DNA of 64,000 nt from contig JADCLI010000011.1 in NCBI GenBank assembly GCA_016803235.1, positions 1 to 64,000 of the forward strand, given 5' to 3'. A model generated the notes under the pieces. The model saw only the letters and a program-made list of their open reading frames with translations. It was not told the DNA's origin and searched no databases. The position numbers and the translations under genes are program-made. Numbering within the stretch: position 1 is the first letter of the stretch; each line of letters starts with the position of its first letter. This DNA is from Pimelobacter simplex (lineage in GTDB: Bacteria; Actinomycetota; Actinomycetes; Propionibacteriales; Nocardioidaceae). Shown here piece after piece: positions 17,438-26,409 of this stretch.

Positions 17438-18507
17438 TCGGGACGGTCCTTGACGACGGTCTCGAGGTACTCCTGCCACACGATCGCGTCCTGCACCGGG
17501 TCCTTGACGATCGCACCGGTGATGCTGGCGGCGAGGTCGTCGGCGCGGACCACGCCGTCGCCGAAGTGGGCGGCGAGGGCGACTCCGTTGGTCATCACCG
17601 AGATCGCCTCGGCGGTCGACAGCGTGCTCGACGGGGACTTCACGGTCGTGCGCTGGTTGAGCGTCATCCCGCCGCGCAGCTCGCGGAAGATGGTCACCAC
17701 GCGCTCGATCTCGGGGGTGGCCGCCAGCTCCTCGGGCAGCTCCAGGCCGCGGCCGATCGAGGCCACGCGGGTGCGGACGATCTCGACCTCCTCGCCGAGG
17801 CTGTCGGGCAGCGGCAGCACGAGCGTGTTGAACCGGCGCTTGAGCGCGGAGGACAGCTCGTTGACGCCCTTGTCGCGGTTGTTGGCGGTCGCGATCACGT
17901 TGAACCCTCGCCGCGCCTGCACCTCGTCGTCGAGCTCGGGGACCGGCAGGGTCTTCTCCGAGAGGATCGAGATCAGCGCGTCCTGCACGTCGGCCGGGAT
18001 GCGGGTGAGCTCCTCGACCCGGACCAGGGCGCCGGCCTCCATCGCCCGCATCACCGGGCTCGGCACCAGCGCGTCGCGGGAGGGACCCTCGGCGAGCAGG
18101 CGGGCGTAGTTCCAGCCGAAGCGCAGCGACTCCTCCGGGGTGCCGGCGGTGCCCTGCACGACCAGCGTCGAGCTGCCGCTGATCGCGGCCGCGAGGTGCT
18201 CGCTGACCCAGGACTTGGCGGTGCCGGGCACGCCGAGCAGCAGCAGGGCGCGGTCGGTCGCCAGCGAGGCGACCGCGATCTCCATCAACCGGCGTGCGCC
18301 GACGTACTTCGGGCTGATCTCGGTGCCGTCGTCGAGCCGTCCGCCAAGGAGGTAGGTCGTCACGGCCCACGGCGAGAGTCTCCACTGCGGCGGCCGGGGC
18401 CGGTCGTCGGCGGCGGCCAGCGCGGCGAGCTCGTGGGCGTACTCGTCCTCGGCGTGCTGGCGCAGCACGCCGCTCGGGTCGGTGCCGGTCGGCTCGGTGA
18501 GGGTCAT
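17398..18507 (-). CDS. MoxR-type AAA ATPase
   Basis: A 369-residue MoxR-family AAA+ ATPase. The P-loop is GVPGTAKS (92-99), followed by a Walker B-like region with VRVEELTRIPADVQ, sensor 1 in NVIATANNRDKG, and an Arg finger region LKRRFN. MoxR ATPases act as chaperone-like remodelers with VWA partners. The ATG has GGAGG 7 nt upstream and overlaps the stop of the helicase-fusion gene (ATGA). It is the second gene of the operon helicase/DUF5691 - MoxR - DUF5682 - VWA. Confidence 0.9.
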   Translation of the reverse strand: MTLTEPTGTDPSGVLRQHAEDEYAHELAALAAADDRPRPPQWRLSPWAVTTYLLGGRLDDGTEISPKYVGARRLMEIAVASLATDRALLLLGVPGTAKSWVSEHLAAAISGSSTLVVQGTAGTPEESLRFGWNYARLLAEGPSRDALVPSPVMRAMEAGALVRVEELTRIPADVQDALISILSEKTLPVPELDDEVQARRGFNVIATANNRDKGVNELSSALKRRFNTLVLPLPDSLGEEVEIVRTRVASIGRGLELPEELAATPEIERVVTIFRELRGGMTLNQRTTVKSPSSTLSTAEAISVMTNGVALAAHFGDGVVRADDLAASITGAIVKDPVQDAIVWQEYLETVVKDRPEWADLYRACRELT

Positions 18508-21500
18508 CGGAAGGCCTCCGTGATCGCGGGTAGGAAGGAGAGGTACTGGTCGAGGTCGGCGGGCAGCGAGCCCCACCGGTTCTCGGTACGGGCCCAGGCG
18601 GAGACCGCGGGCCGGACCGAGGGGTCCAGGCCGGCCGCGAGGGTCGGCAGGGCCAGGGAGGCCGAGCCGGCGGCCGGTGCGGTGTGGCGCAGGATGTCGA
18701 CGACGGCGGCGCTGAGCGCCGGGCTCCACGGCGGCGCGACGTGGCGCACCACCGCCGCGACGCCGGCGGCGGCCTTCGTGGCCCGGAGCAGCTGGAGCGC
18801 GGTCGCGTCCTGGTCGGCGGCGGGCAGGTACGCGAGCAGGTCCGGGCTGTCGGCGACGGCCGCCGCGGCCCAGGCGACGTCGCGCCGCGCCCGGATCGCC
18901 CGGAGCACCCCGGCGCGCGCCGCCGGCTCGGTGATCAGGGGCCAGGTGCGGGCGGGGTCCCTGCCGGTGGCGTCGGTCCACACCGAGAGCGGTGCCCCGG
19001 CGCTGATCAGCTCGAGCCACCGCTCGCGCTGCGACCCGCCGCGGGTCGTGGTCAGCCCGTCGCGCACGCCGACGGCGTCGGGCTCGGTCGGCAGCCTGAT
19101 CTCGAGACCGCGCCGGAGCCGGCCGGTCGGGGCCAGGAGCGGGCGCAGCCGCTCGGCCATGCGGGCGGCCCGCGCCGAGGCCGGCGCCGCGTCGAGGAGG
19201 GCGAGCGCCTGGCGTCGTACCTTGTCGGAGCGGTCGTCGAGGGCCGCCTCGAGCAGGTCGAGGTCGTCGGCCGGGAGCGCGTCGGCGCGGGCGGCGGCGG
19301 AGCTGAAGTTGCGGCGGCCGGCGGCGGTGGGGGTGCCGAAGCGGTTGCCGGCGTAGTCGTCGGAGCCACCCGAGCGCCCGGAGTCGTACGACGGCCGGGA
19401 CCAGCGGGTCTGGTCGGCCTCGGTGCGGCGCCAGTCGACGAGGTCGAGAGGCAGCTCGCCGAGGAAGCGGGAGCCGGGGTTCATGGCGGGGGCGCCCCAG
19501 GCGGAGCGGACCATGGCGCGGGAGACGTAGAGGCGCTGGCGGGCGCGGGTGATGCCGACGTAGGCCAGGCGGCGCTCCTCCTCGAGCTCGGGGCGGTCGC
19601 CGAGGGCGCGGGAGTGGGGGAAGACGCCGTCCTCCATGCCGGTGAGGAAGACGACCGGGAACTCCAGGCCCTTGGCGGTGTGCAGGGTCATCAGCGTGAC
19701 CACGCCCTGGTCCTCCGGCGCGTCCGGGTCGTCGTCGGGCGCGTCGGGGATCTGGTCGGCGTCGGCGACGAGCGCGACCCGCTCCAGGAAGTCGCCGAGA
19801 CCGGGCTCGAGGATGCCGGCGTCGACGTCGGCGGGGTCGGCGGAGGGGCCGGCGACCGGGTCCTCGGCGAACTCGCGGGCGACGGCGACGAGCTCGGCGA
19901 GGTACTCGAGCCGGGTTTCGTCCTGCATGTCGTCTGAGTTCTCCAGGCTCACCAGGTAGCCGGACCGGTCGAGGACCGTCTCGAGGATCACGTCGGGCCG
20001 CTCCCGGGCCTCGACCATCTGCTGCAGCTCCTGCACCATCTTCACGAACGACTCGATGCTGGTCTGGCTGCGGGTGGCGAGGCCGGGTGCCTGGTCGGCG
20101 CGCTGGAGCGCCTCCCAGTAGGTGATCCGCTCCCGCTCGGCGAAGGCGCCGATCGCGGCCTCCGCCCGCTGGCCGATGCCGCGGCGCGGGGTGTTGAGGA
20201 TGCGGCGCAGCGAGACCTGGTCGTCGGGGTTGACCAGCACCCGCAGGTAGGCCAGCGCGTCGCGGATCTCCTTGCGGTCGTAGAAGCGGGTCCCGCCGAC
20301 GACCTTGTAGGGCATCCCGGTGCGGACGAAGATCTCCTCGAACACGCGGGACTGCGCGTTGGTGCGGTAGAACACCGCGACGTCGGAGGGGCGCAGCCCG
20401 CCGTCGGTCAGCTTGTCGATCTCGCCGGAGACGAACCGGGCCTCGTCGTGCTCGTCGTCGGCGACGTACCCGACGATCTTCTCGCCGGCGCCCGCGTCGG
20501 ACCACAGCCGCTTGGGCTTGCGGCCCTCGTTGCGCTCGATCACCGCGTTGGCGGCGGTGAGGATGGTCTGTGTGGAGCGGTAGTTCTGCTCGAGCAGGAC
20601 GGTCTCGGCGTCGGGGAAGTCCTTCTCGAAGTCCATGATGTTGCGGATGTCGGCGCCCCGGAAGGCGTAGATCGACTGGTCCGCGTCACCGACGACCATC
20701 AGCTCGGACGGCGGCACCCGGTGGGCGGGCAGGCCGTCGAGGGTGGTCGGGTCGTGGTCCTCGAGGTCCTGGCCGCACAGCTGGTGGATGAGGGCGTACT
20801 GCGCGTGGTTGGTGTCCTGGTACTCGTCGACCAGGATGTGCCGGAAGCGGCGCCGGTAGGTCTCGCGGACCTCCGGCTTGAGCTGGAACAGCCGGACCGT
20901 CTCCATGATCAGGTCGTCGAAGTCCATCGCGTTCGCCTCGCGCAGGCGGCGCTGGTAGGCCTTGTACGCCGCGGCGTACGTCTCGTCGATCGAGTTGCGG
21001 GCCTCGGCCGCGACCTCGTCGGGCTCCCGGAGCTCGTTCTTCTGGTTGCTGATCCAGTGCAGGACGGGTCCCGGCTGGTAGCGGCGCGGGTCGAGCTCGA
21101 GGTCGCTGCAGACCAGCTGGATCAGCCGCTTCTGGTCCTGGGTGTCGTAGATCGAGAAGTTCGACTTCAACCGCTCGTAGCCGAGGTGCTCGACCTCCTT
21201 GCGCAGGATCCGCACGCAGGCCGAGTGGAAGGTGCTCACCCACATGATCCGGGCCCGGTTGCCGACGAGGTCGGCGACCCGCTCCTTCATCTCGGCGGCG
21301 GCCTTGTTGGTGAAGGTGATGGCCAGGATCGAGCCCGGGTGGGCCTTGCGCACGGCGATGGTCCAGGCGATCCGGCGGGTCAGCACCCGGGTCTTGCCGG
21401 AGCCCGCGCCGGCGACGACGAGCAGAGGTGAGCCCTCGTGCTTGACCGCCGCGCGTTGCGGCTCGTTGAGTCCCTCGAGCAAGGACTCGGCGGTGAGGGC

Positions 21501-21527
21501 GGGCGGCGCGGCGGTGGTCTCAGTCAT
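18504..21527 (-). CDS. pcrA: PcrA/UvrD helicase fused to the C-terminal part of a DUF5691 protein
   Basis: Residues 1 to about 745 are a superfamily 1 DNA helicase of the actinobacterial PcrA/UvrD1 type: Walker A GAGSGKT (40-46), DEYQDTN (motif II), QNYRSTQTIL (motif IV), VVGGTRFYDRKE, and VTLMTLHTAKGLEFPVVF. The usual C-terminal tail, which contains the RNA-polymerase-binding Tudor-like module, is missing. From about residue 748 (nt 19286) the sequence switches to DDLDLLEAALDDRSDKVRRQ and continues for 260 residues as the C-terminal part of a DUF5691 protein. DUF5691 is normally a separate gene immediately upstream of MoxR-DUF5682-VWA, exactly where this part lies. The frame is open throughout. 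Either a genuine deletion-fusion or an assembly error. Confidence 0.85.
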   Translation of the reverse strand: MTETTAAPPALTAESLLEGLNEPQRAAVKHEGSPLLVVAGAGSGKTRVLTRRIAWTIAVRKAHPGSILAITFTNKAAAEMKERVADLVGNRARIMWVSTFHSACVRILRKEVEHLGYERLKSNFSIYDTQDQKRLIQLVCSDLELDPRRYQPGPVLHWISNQKNELREPDEVAAEARNSIDETYAAAYKAYQRRLREANAMDFDDLIMETVRLFQLKPEVRETYRRRFRHILVDEYQDTNHAQYALIHQLCGQDLEDHDPTTLDGLPAHRVPPSELMVVGDADQSIYAFRGADIRNIMDFEKDFPDAETVLLEQNYRSTQTILTAANAVIERNEGRKPKRLWSDAGAGEKIVGYVADDEHDEARFVSGEIDKLTDGGLRPSDVAVFYRTNAQSRVFEEIFVRTGMPYKVVGGTRFYDRKEIRDALAYLRVLVNPDDQVSLRRILNTPRRGIGQRAEAAIGAFAERERITYWEALQRADQAPGLATRSQTSIESFVKMVQELQQMVEARERPDVILETVLDRSGYLVSLENSDDMQDETRLEYLAELVAVAREFAEDPVAGPSADPADVDAGILEPGLGDFLERVALVADADQIPDAPDDDPDAPEDQGVVTLMTLHTAKGLEFPVVFLTGMEDGVFPHSRALGDRPELEEERRLAYVGITRARQRLYVSRAMVRSAWGAPAMNPGSRFLGELPLDLVDWRRTEADQTRWSRPSYDSGRSGGSDDYAGNRFGTPTAAGRRNFSSAAARADALPADDLDLLEAALDDRSDKVRRQALALLDAAPASARAARMAERLRPLLAPTGRLRRGLEIRLPTEPDAVGVRDGLTTTRGGSQRERWLELISAGAPLSVWTDATGRDPARTWPLITEPAARAGVLRAIRARRDVAWAAAAVADSPDLLAYLPAADQDATALQLLRATKAAAGVAAVVRHVAPPWSPALSAAVVDILRHTAPAAGSASLALPTLAAGLDPSVRPAVSAWARTENRWGSLPADLDQYLSFLPAITEAFR

Positions 21528-21552
21528 GCTCCGACCAGCCTACGGCGCCCCG

Positions 21553-21571
21553 CCGACGCCGGCGGCGTCGG
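21553..21571 (-). terminator. Hairpin downstream of the small membrane protein
   Basis: CCGACGCC pairs with GGCGTCGG across a 3-nt loop, 1 nt past the stop at 21573. It separates that gene from the helicase operon. Confidence 0.55.
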
Positions 21572-21572
21572 A

Positions 21573-21932
21573 TCAGCTGCTGTGGACGGGCGACCAGAGC
21601 ACGGCGATGCAGACCTCGACGACGGCGAGGACGAGCAGCCCGGCCCACAGCCCGTTGGGGATCTTCGCCTTGCGCATGTTGGCCATCACCAGCACCAGCA
21701 GCACCAGGCCGATGGCGAGCTTGACGCCGACCTTGGCGTGGTTGACCGGGTCGTCGCCGCCCTCGAGCACCCCGACCAGCAGCAGGCCGGCGAGGAACGC
21801 CGTACCGACGCCGTCGCGCATGACCCCGGTGACCTTCTTGTCCCCCGGACCGGCCTGCGCGAGCAGCCCACCGATCAGGGCCGAGAAGCCCAGGATGTGG
21901 AGGATGAGCAGGATCAGGCGCAGGGTCTCCAT
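21573..21932 (-). CDS. Small four-helix integral membrane protein
   Basis: The 119-residue product is almost entirely hydrophobic with about four membrane segments (LRLILLILHILGFSALIGGLL; VGTAFLAGLLLVGVL; KLAIGLVLLVLVMAN; LWAGLLVLAVVEVCIAVLW). It resembles short actinobacterial membrane proteins of unknown function. The ATG at 21930-21932 is the first start that excludes non-coding sequence. It follows the M15 peptidase gene by 32 nt and could be co-transcribed with it. Confidence 0.7.
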   Translation of the reverse strand: METLRLILLILHILGFSALIGGLLAQAGPGDKKVTGVMRDGVGTAFLAGLLLVGVLEGGDDPVNHAKVGVKLAIGLVLLVLVMANMRKAKIPNGLWAGLLVLAVVEVCIAVLWSPVHSS

Positions 21933-21964
21933 GCCCCGCACCCTATCCAGCCGGGGCCCCGGTC

Positions 21965-22840
21965 TCAGCGACCGGTCGCCGTGAAGTGCTGGTAGTCCTT
22001 CAGCGAGCTCCACGAGCCGCCCCACGACCAGCCGATCCGCGCGAACTCGCGGACCACGACGTCGCCGGCGTGGATGATGCCGGGCTGGGTCCGGGTCCGG
22101 TCGAGGTAGGCCGACGCCCGCTCGGGCAGCACGACGTCGCCCTTGTGGTAGGGGTTGAGGAAGGGGTTGACGTCGATCGCGAGGCCGTACGCGTGGGCCG
22201 ACCAGGAGGTCTGGCCGCGTGCCGCGCGGCAGACCAGTGCGGCGGTGTCGTTGCCGTCGCCGGTGGGCGGAGCGTCCAGGTCGGCGGTCGTCGGCAGCCG
22301 CATCTCCTCGATCGGGTAGCCGGCCGCGAACAGTGCCCGGAAGACCGACACCACGTCCTCGGCCTCGCTCGCGGCGAGCACGAGCTCGCCGGTGTGGGCC
22401 AGGCCGTCGAAGCCGCGGAAGGAGACGGTGACGTAGGCGAGGTCGGCCAGCGCGACCGGGCAGGCGGGCGACCACGTCTCCCCCATCCGCGCGCGGATCG
22501 CGTCGGTCACGGTGCCGATGCTGGCGTGGAACCGCCCGTCGGCGGGCGGCGGCAGCAGGTCGGTCGTGGGATAGCGCCGGACCCGCAGCGCCCTCGGCGT
22601 CGGCCGGATCTCACCGAAGCCGGCCGCGGTGCGGGGCAGGACGTGCACGCCCAGCTCCCACTCGGAGTACGCCGGGCCGGGGCTCGCGGAGTCCGGCGGA
22701 GCCGTCGTCGCGCCGGACGTGACCGGCACGGACGGCGCCGCGGGGACGGGCGTCGTGCCCCCGGAGCACCCGGCGAGCAGCGCGGCGGCGAGGAGCAGCG
22801 CCGCGCCGCGGATCACAGCAGCCGCCGGTCCGAGGCCCAT
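21965..22840 (-). CDS. M15-family D-Ala-D-Ala carboxypeptidase-like lipoprotein
   Basis: The N-terminus is a lipoprotein signal (LLLAAALLAGC) followed by a Pro/Thr/Ser-rich linker, so the enzyme is membrane-anchored outside the cell. The catalytic domain shows SAHAYGLAIDVNPFLNP (zinc His and Asp) and KDYQHF near the C-terminus, as in peptidase family M15 (VanY/endolysin type), acting on peptidoglycan stem peptides. An ATG at 22840 overlaps the response-regulator gene by 28 nt; a GTG at 22814-22816 overlaps its stop as GTGA and leaves a perfect short signal (VIRGAALLL), so it is an equally good start. Co-transcription with an envelope-stress system fits a wall role. Confidence 0.82.
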   Translation of the reverse strand: MGLGPAAAVIRGAALLLAAALLAGCSGGTTPVPAAPSVPVTSGATTAPPDSASPGPAYSEWELGVHVLPRTAAGFGEIRPTPRALRVRRYPTTDLLPPPADGRFHASIGTVTDAIRARMGETWSPACPVALADLAYVTVSFRGFDGLAHTGELVLAASEAEDVVSVFRALFAAGYPIEEMRLPTTADLDAPPTGDGNDTAALVCRAARGQTSWSAHAYGLAIDVNPFLNPYHKGDVVLPERASAYLDRTRTQPGIIHAGDVVVREFARIGWSWGGSWSSLKDYQHFTATGR

Positions 22841-23472
22841 CGGGTCAGCTCGTGGCGCGAGGACAGCTGGAGCTTGCGCAGCACCGACGACATGTGGGTC
22901 TCGACGGTCTTGATCGAGATGAACAGCTCCTTGGCGACCTCCTTGTAGGAGTAGCCGCGCGCGATCAGCCGCATCACCTCCCGCTCCCGCTCGGTGAGCC
23001 GGTCGAGGTCCTCGTCGACGCTGGCCAGGTCGGCGGAGAGGCCGGCGCCGGCGAAGGCGTCGAGGACGAAGCCCGCCAGCCGCGGCGAGAACACCGCGTC
23101 GCCGTCGGCGACCCGGGTGATCGCGTCGACCAGCTCGGGTCCGGTGATGGTCTTGGTGACGTAGCCGCGGGCGCCGCCGCGCACCGTGCCGATCACGTCC
23201 TCGGCGGCGTCGGAGACGGACAGGGCGAGGAACCGGACGTCGCCGTCCTTGACCCGGCGGATCACCTCGACGCCACCGCCGCCGGGCAGGTGCACGTCGA
23301 GGAGCACGACGTCGGGCCGGTGCGCGACGACGGCGGCGACGGCCTCGTCGACGTCGGCGGCCTCCGCCACGACCTCGACCCGGCCCGCGCCCGTGGCGCC
23401 GAGCTCGGCGCTGACGCCGCGGCGGAACATGGCGTGGTCGTCGACGACGACCACGCGCACCGGCTCACTCAT
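22813..23472 (-). CDS. NarL/LuxR-type response regulator
   Basis: A 219-residue response regulator: receiver domain with Asp11-Asp12 and phospho-acceptor Asp59 (LLDVHLPG), and a C-terminal LuxR helix-turn-helix (LTEREREVMRLIARGYSYKEVAKELFIS). It overlaps the histidine kinase gene by 8 nt, so the two form a cognate pair. The receptor type (kinase with PspC domain) points to envelope stress, comparable to LiaR/VraR-type systems. Confidence 0.92.
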   Translation of the reverse strand: MSEPVRVVVVDDHAMFRRGVSAELGATGAGRVEVVAEAADVDEAVAAVVAHRPDVVLLDVHLPGGGGVEVIRRVKDGDVRFLALSVSDAAEDVIGTVRGGARGYVTKTITGPELVDAITRVADGDAVFSPRLAGFVLDAFAGAGLSADLASVDEDLDRLTEREREVMRLIARGYSYKEVAKELFISIKTVETHMSSVLRKLQLSSRHELTRWASDRRLL

Positions 23473-24769
23473 GGCTCTCCTTCTGCTTCGACGGCTCCGG
23501 GCTGTGGTCGAGGTGCAGCCTGACCTCGGTGCCCTCGCCGGGTGCGGACCGGATCTCGGCCCGGCCGCCGTGCCGCTCCATGCGGTCGATGATGCTGCGC
23601 CGCACGCCGAGGCGGTCCTCCGGGGTGGTCTGAGGGTCGAAGCCGGCGCCGCGGTCGCGCACGAAGACGTCGATGCCGGCGGCCGTGATCTCGGCGTACA
23701 CGTCGACCCGCGGCACCCCGGCATGCTTGGCGGCGTTGGTGGTCGCCTCACGCGCGGCCTGCACGATCGGACGCGCGGACTCGTCGTAGTCGCAGTCGCC
23801 GACCGCGACGACGTCGACGGTGACGCCGTACCCGTCCTCGATCTCGGCCGCGGCGGCCCGCAGCGCGCTGGCGACGGTGGCCTCGTCGAGCGACTCGCCG
23901 GCGTACAGCCAGGCCCGCAGGTCGCGCTCCTGGGCGCGGGCGAGGCGGGCGGCGTCGGCGGGGTTCTTCTGGATCAGCGCGAGCGTCTGCAGCACCGAGT
24001 CGTGGAGGTGGGCGGCCACGTCGGCGCGCTCCTGGGTGCGCACCCGCTCGGCGCGCTCGTCGGTCAGGTCGGACATCAGCCGGTAGACGAACGGCCCGAG
24101 CACGATGGCGAGGCCGAAGAAGGCGAGCAGGATGGCCAGGGTCGCGTCGCGCGCGACCGACAGCGAGCCGTCCCTCAGCGTGAAGAGCACCAGCGCGACG
24201 ACGACGAGGACGACGCCGGCGCCGATCCGGGCCCAGGCCGCCCAGCCGCCGCCCCCGAGCACGAGCCGGACCGGGTCGACCTTGCCGGTGGCGTCGATCC
24301 AGCGCTCGCGCTGGGCCTCGTCGGCCTGGCGCCACAGCAGGGCGACGCCGACGACGGCGATGCCGAGCGGCCAGATCCACCAGCCGGTGCCGAGGAGCGC
24401 CTCGATCGTGAAGACCGCGCCGACGCCGAGCACGGCCAGGGTGATGATCGGGCCGACGTCGGAGAGCCGGCGGCCGCGGCGTCCCGGGCGGCGACCGTCG
24501 CGGGTCGCGCTCGCGAGCCCGGGGGCGAGGAGCTCCGCGGGCGGTCCGGCGGGCAGCAGGATCCACAGGGCGGCGTACGCCATCACGCCGGAGCCGCCGA
24601 CGACCGTCGCGATCACGAAGGCCGCGCGCACCACCAGCACGGACACGCCGAGGTGGACGGCGAGGCCGGCGGCCACGCCGCCGATCATCGGCTCGCGCAG
24701 GTCGCGCCAGGCCCGGCGTACGTCGCGGGGCGGCGCCGGCGGTGCGGGCAGGGGCGCAGTCGTGCTCAT
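23465..24769 (-). CDS. Sensor histidine kinase with N-terminal PspC domain
   Basis: The 434-residue kinase starts with a PspC-like domain (about 18-75: REPMIGGVAAGLAVHLGVSVLVVR), followed by further membrane segments (105-145, 183-230), a HisKA_3 dimerisation domain with phospho-His256 in LHDSVLQTL, and a C-terminal HATPase with DRGAGFDP. Fusing PspC to a NarL-type kinase is a known actinobacterial arrangement for envelope stress sensing. The ATG at 24767-24769 is divergent from the PspC gene at 24914 and shares its 144-bp promoter region. Confidence 0.92.
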   Translation of the reverse strand: MSTTAPLPAPPAPPRDVRRAWRDLREPMIGGVAAGLAVHLGVSVLVVRAAFVIATVVGGSGVMAYAALWILLPAGPPAELLAPGLASATRDGRRPGRRGRRLSDVGPIITLAVLGVGAVFTIEALLGTGWWIWPLGIAVVGVALLWRQADEAQRERWIDATGKVDPVRLVLGGGGWAAWARIGAGVVLVVVALVLFTLRDGSLSVARDATLAILLAFFGLAIVLGPFVYRLMSDLTDERAERVRTQERADVAAHLHDSVLQTLALIQKNPADAARLARAQERDLRAWLYAGESLDEATVASALRAAAAEIEDGYGVTVDVVAVGDCDYDESARPIVQAAREATTNAAKHAGVPRVDVYAEITAAGIDVFVRDRGAGFDPQTTPEDRLGVRRSIIDRMERHGGRAEIRSAPGEGTEVRLHLDHSPEPSKQKESHE

Positions 24770-24913
24770 GATGGCTCCATCGTCACACAGCCGATCCCGC
24801 GCCAGCAGGGGGAAGGACCCTGACCCGACCCTGATCCCGGCCCCGGGGACACCGGTGCGGATCAGGGCTGTCCCCGATGGTCCGGACCGCGCCGTGCCAG
24901 CATGCTGGTTGAC
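24770..24913. promoter_or_regulatory. Divergent promoter region of the PspC loci
   Basis: This 144-bp gap holds promoters for both the kinase/regulator operon and the PspC operon. A CATGCT box 7 nt before the ATG at 24914 suggests a leaderless start for the plus-strand gene. No clear operator repeat was recognised. Confidence 0.4.
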
Positions 24914-26104
24914 ATGAACGCACCGACCGAGACCGAGAACGAGCCTCACCGCGAGGGGCCCCGGGTCACCCGCGACGAGGTCCGCGACCTCGCCCGGCTC
25001 CGCCGCAGCCGCGACGACCGCAAGGTCGCCGGCGTCGCGGCGGGGATCGCGCGACACCTCGACATCGACCCGCTGCTGGTGCGGATCGCGTTCGTCGTCC
25101 TCACCTTCTTCGGCGGTGGCGGCCTGATCCTGTACGCCGTGTGCTGGCTCTTCGTGCCCGAGGAGGGCACCGAGGACGCGGTGGTCCGCGTCGACGAGGG
25201 CATCCGCACCGCGGCGCTGATCATCGGCGGCGTGGTCGCCATCGCCTCCGTCATCGGCGACACCGTCGGCGGCTCGGACTTCCCGTGGCCGCTGCTGGCG
25301 ATCGGGCTGGTCGTCATCGTGGTGCTCGCCGGCAAGAACGCCGTCAAGCCCGGCGGGCCCCCGCACCCGTGGCTGCGCGGCGGCGCGCCGTCCGCTCCTC
25401 CCACGTCGCCGGAGCCGGGCGCCCCCGGCGTCACGTACTCGGCGTACCGGACGCCGGCGCCGGCGTACCGACGGCCGGCCGACCCGCGCAAGCGCGGTCC
25501 GCTGCTGTTCCCGTTCACCTTCGTACTGGTGGTCCTCGGCCTCGGCACCCTGGCGACCTTCGACCTCGCCGGCGTCGACGTCGCCGCGTCGGCGTACCCC
25601 GCGACCGTGCTCGGGATCACCGGTCTGATGCTCCTCGTCGGCGCCTTCTTCGGCCGGGCCGGCGGGCTGATCCTGGTCGGGCTGCTCGCGGCGGTGGCGA
25701 CGGCCCTCACGACCGTCGTCGACAAGGTCGACACCAACGGCGGCTTCGGCCAGATCGCTCCGCAGATCGACTCCGCCGCTGAGCTCAAGGACCGCTACGA
25801 GCTGGCCGGCGGCGAGATCGTCATCGACCTCACCGACCTGGACGCGACCGAGCTGGAGGAGCTGAACGGCCGGATCCTCGAGCTCGACGTCAACGTCGGC
25901 GAGATCCGCGTGATCGTGCCCGACGACGGCCTGCGGGTCGACGTCGACGGCCAGATCGAGCTGGGCGAGGTGCGCCTGTTCGGCAGCAGGTCCGGCAACT
26001 CCGACAAGGCGGTGCACGGCGGGGACGACGAGCCCCTCCTCCGCATCGACGCCGACGCAGTCCTCGGCGAGATCGAGGTCATCACCGGGAAGGACGCAGC
26101 ATGA
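24914..26104 (+). CDS. PspC / LiaF-like membrane protein
   Basis: A 396-residue protein with an N-terminal PspC domain (about 30-80: RRSRDDRKVAGVAAGIARHL then membrane helix LVRIAFVVLTFFGGGGLIL), several membrane segments, a Pro-rich loop, and a C-terminal beta-rich LiaF/toastrack-like domain (about 290-396, repeats of the type GEIRVIVPDDGLRV and GEVRLFG). Such proteins regulate or sense envelope damage with a neighbouring two-component system, here encoded divergently. An in-frame ATG lies 12 nt upstream (24902). The stop overlaps the next gene (ATGA). Confidence 0.87.
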   Translation: MNAPTETENEPHREGPRVTRDEVRDLARLRRSRDDRKVAGVAAGIARHLDIDPLLVRIAFVVLTFFGGGGLILYAVCWLFVPEEGTEDAVVRVDEGIRTAALIIGGVVAIASVIGDTVGGSDFPWPLLAIGLVVIVVLAGKNAVKPGGPPHPWLRGGAPSAPPTSPEPGAPGVTYSAYRTPAPAYRRPADPRKRGPLLFPFTFVLVVLGLGTLATFDLAGVDVAASAYPATVLGITGLMLLVGAFFGRAGGLILVGLLAAVATALTTVVDKVDTNGGFGQIAPQIDSAAELKDRYELAGGEIVIDLTDLDATELEELNGRILELDVNVGEIRVIVPDDGLRVDVDGQIELGEVRLFGSRSGNSDKAVHGGDDEPLLRIDADAVLGEIEVITGKDAA

Positions 26105-26409
26105 GCCAGTACGACGAGACCACCGAGCTCCCCCGCGAGGAGCGTGCCGCCGCCGGACGACGGTCGGGCTGGCACCCGGTGAACACGGGCCACCTGGTCA
26201 TGGGCGTGGCGTTCACCGGCCTCGTGGTCGTGTGGGCGCTGGTCGTCAGCGACAGCGTGCAGGTCGACGAGAACGGCTGGATCATGGGCCTGCCGTGGCT
26301 GGCGGCGGGAGCAGCGGGGCTGATCGCCTCGGTGCTCCGCGGGCGGCGCCACGACCCGGCCTGGGAGCAGCAGGGCTGGGACGGCCAGCAGATGCGGGGT
26401 TGGCAGTGA
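26101..26409 (+). CDS. Small two-helix membrane protein of the PspC operon
   Basis: The 102-residue product has a charged N-terminus, two membrane segments (LVMGVAFTGLVVVWALVV and LPWLAAGAAGLIASVL) and a short basic/Gln-rich tail. It overlaps both neighbours (ATGA at the front, GTGA at the end), so it is produced together with the PspC protein. Family not recognised; similar small proteins often follow actinobacterial PspC genes. Confidence 0.72.
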   Translation: MSQYDETTELPREERAAAGRRSGWHPVNTGHLVMGVAFTGLVVVWALVVSDSVQVDENGWIMGLPWLAAGAAGLIASVLRGRRHDPAWEQQGWDGQQMRGWQ

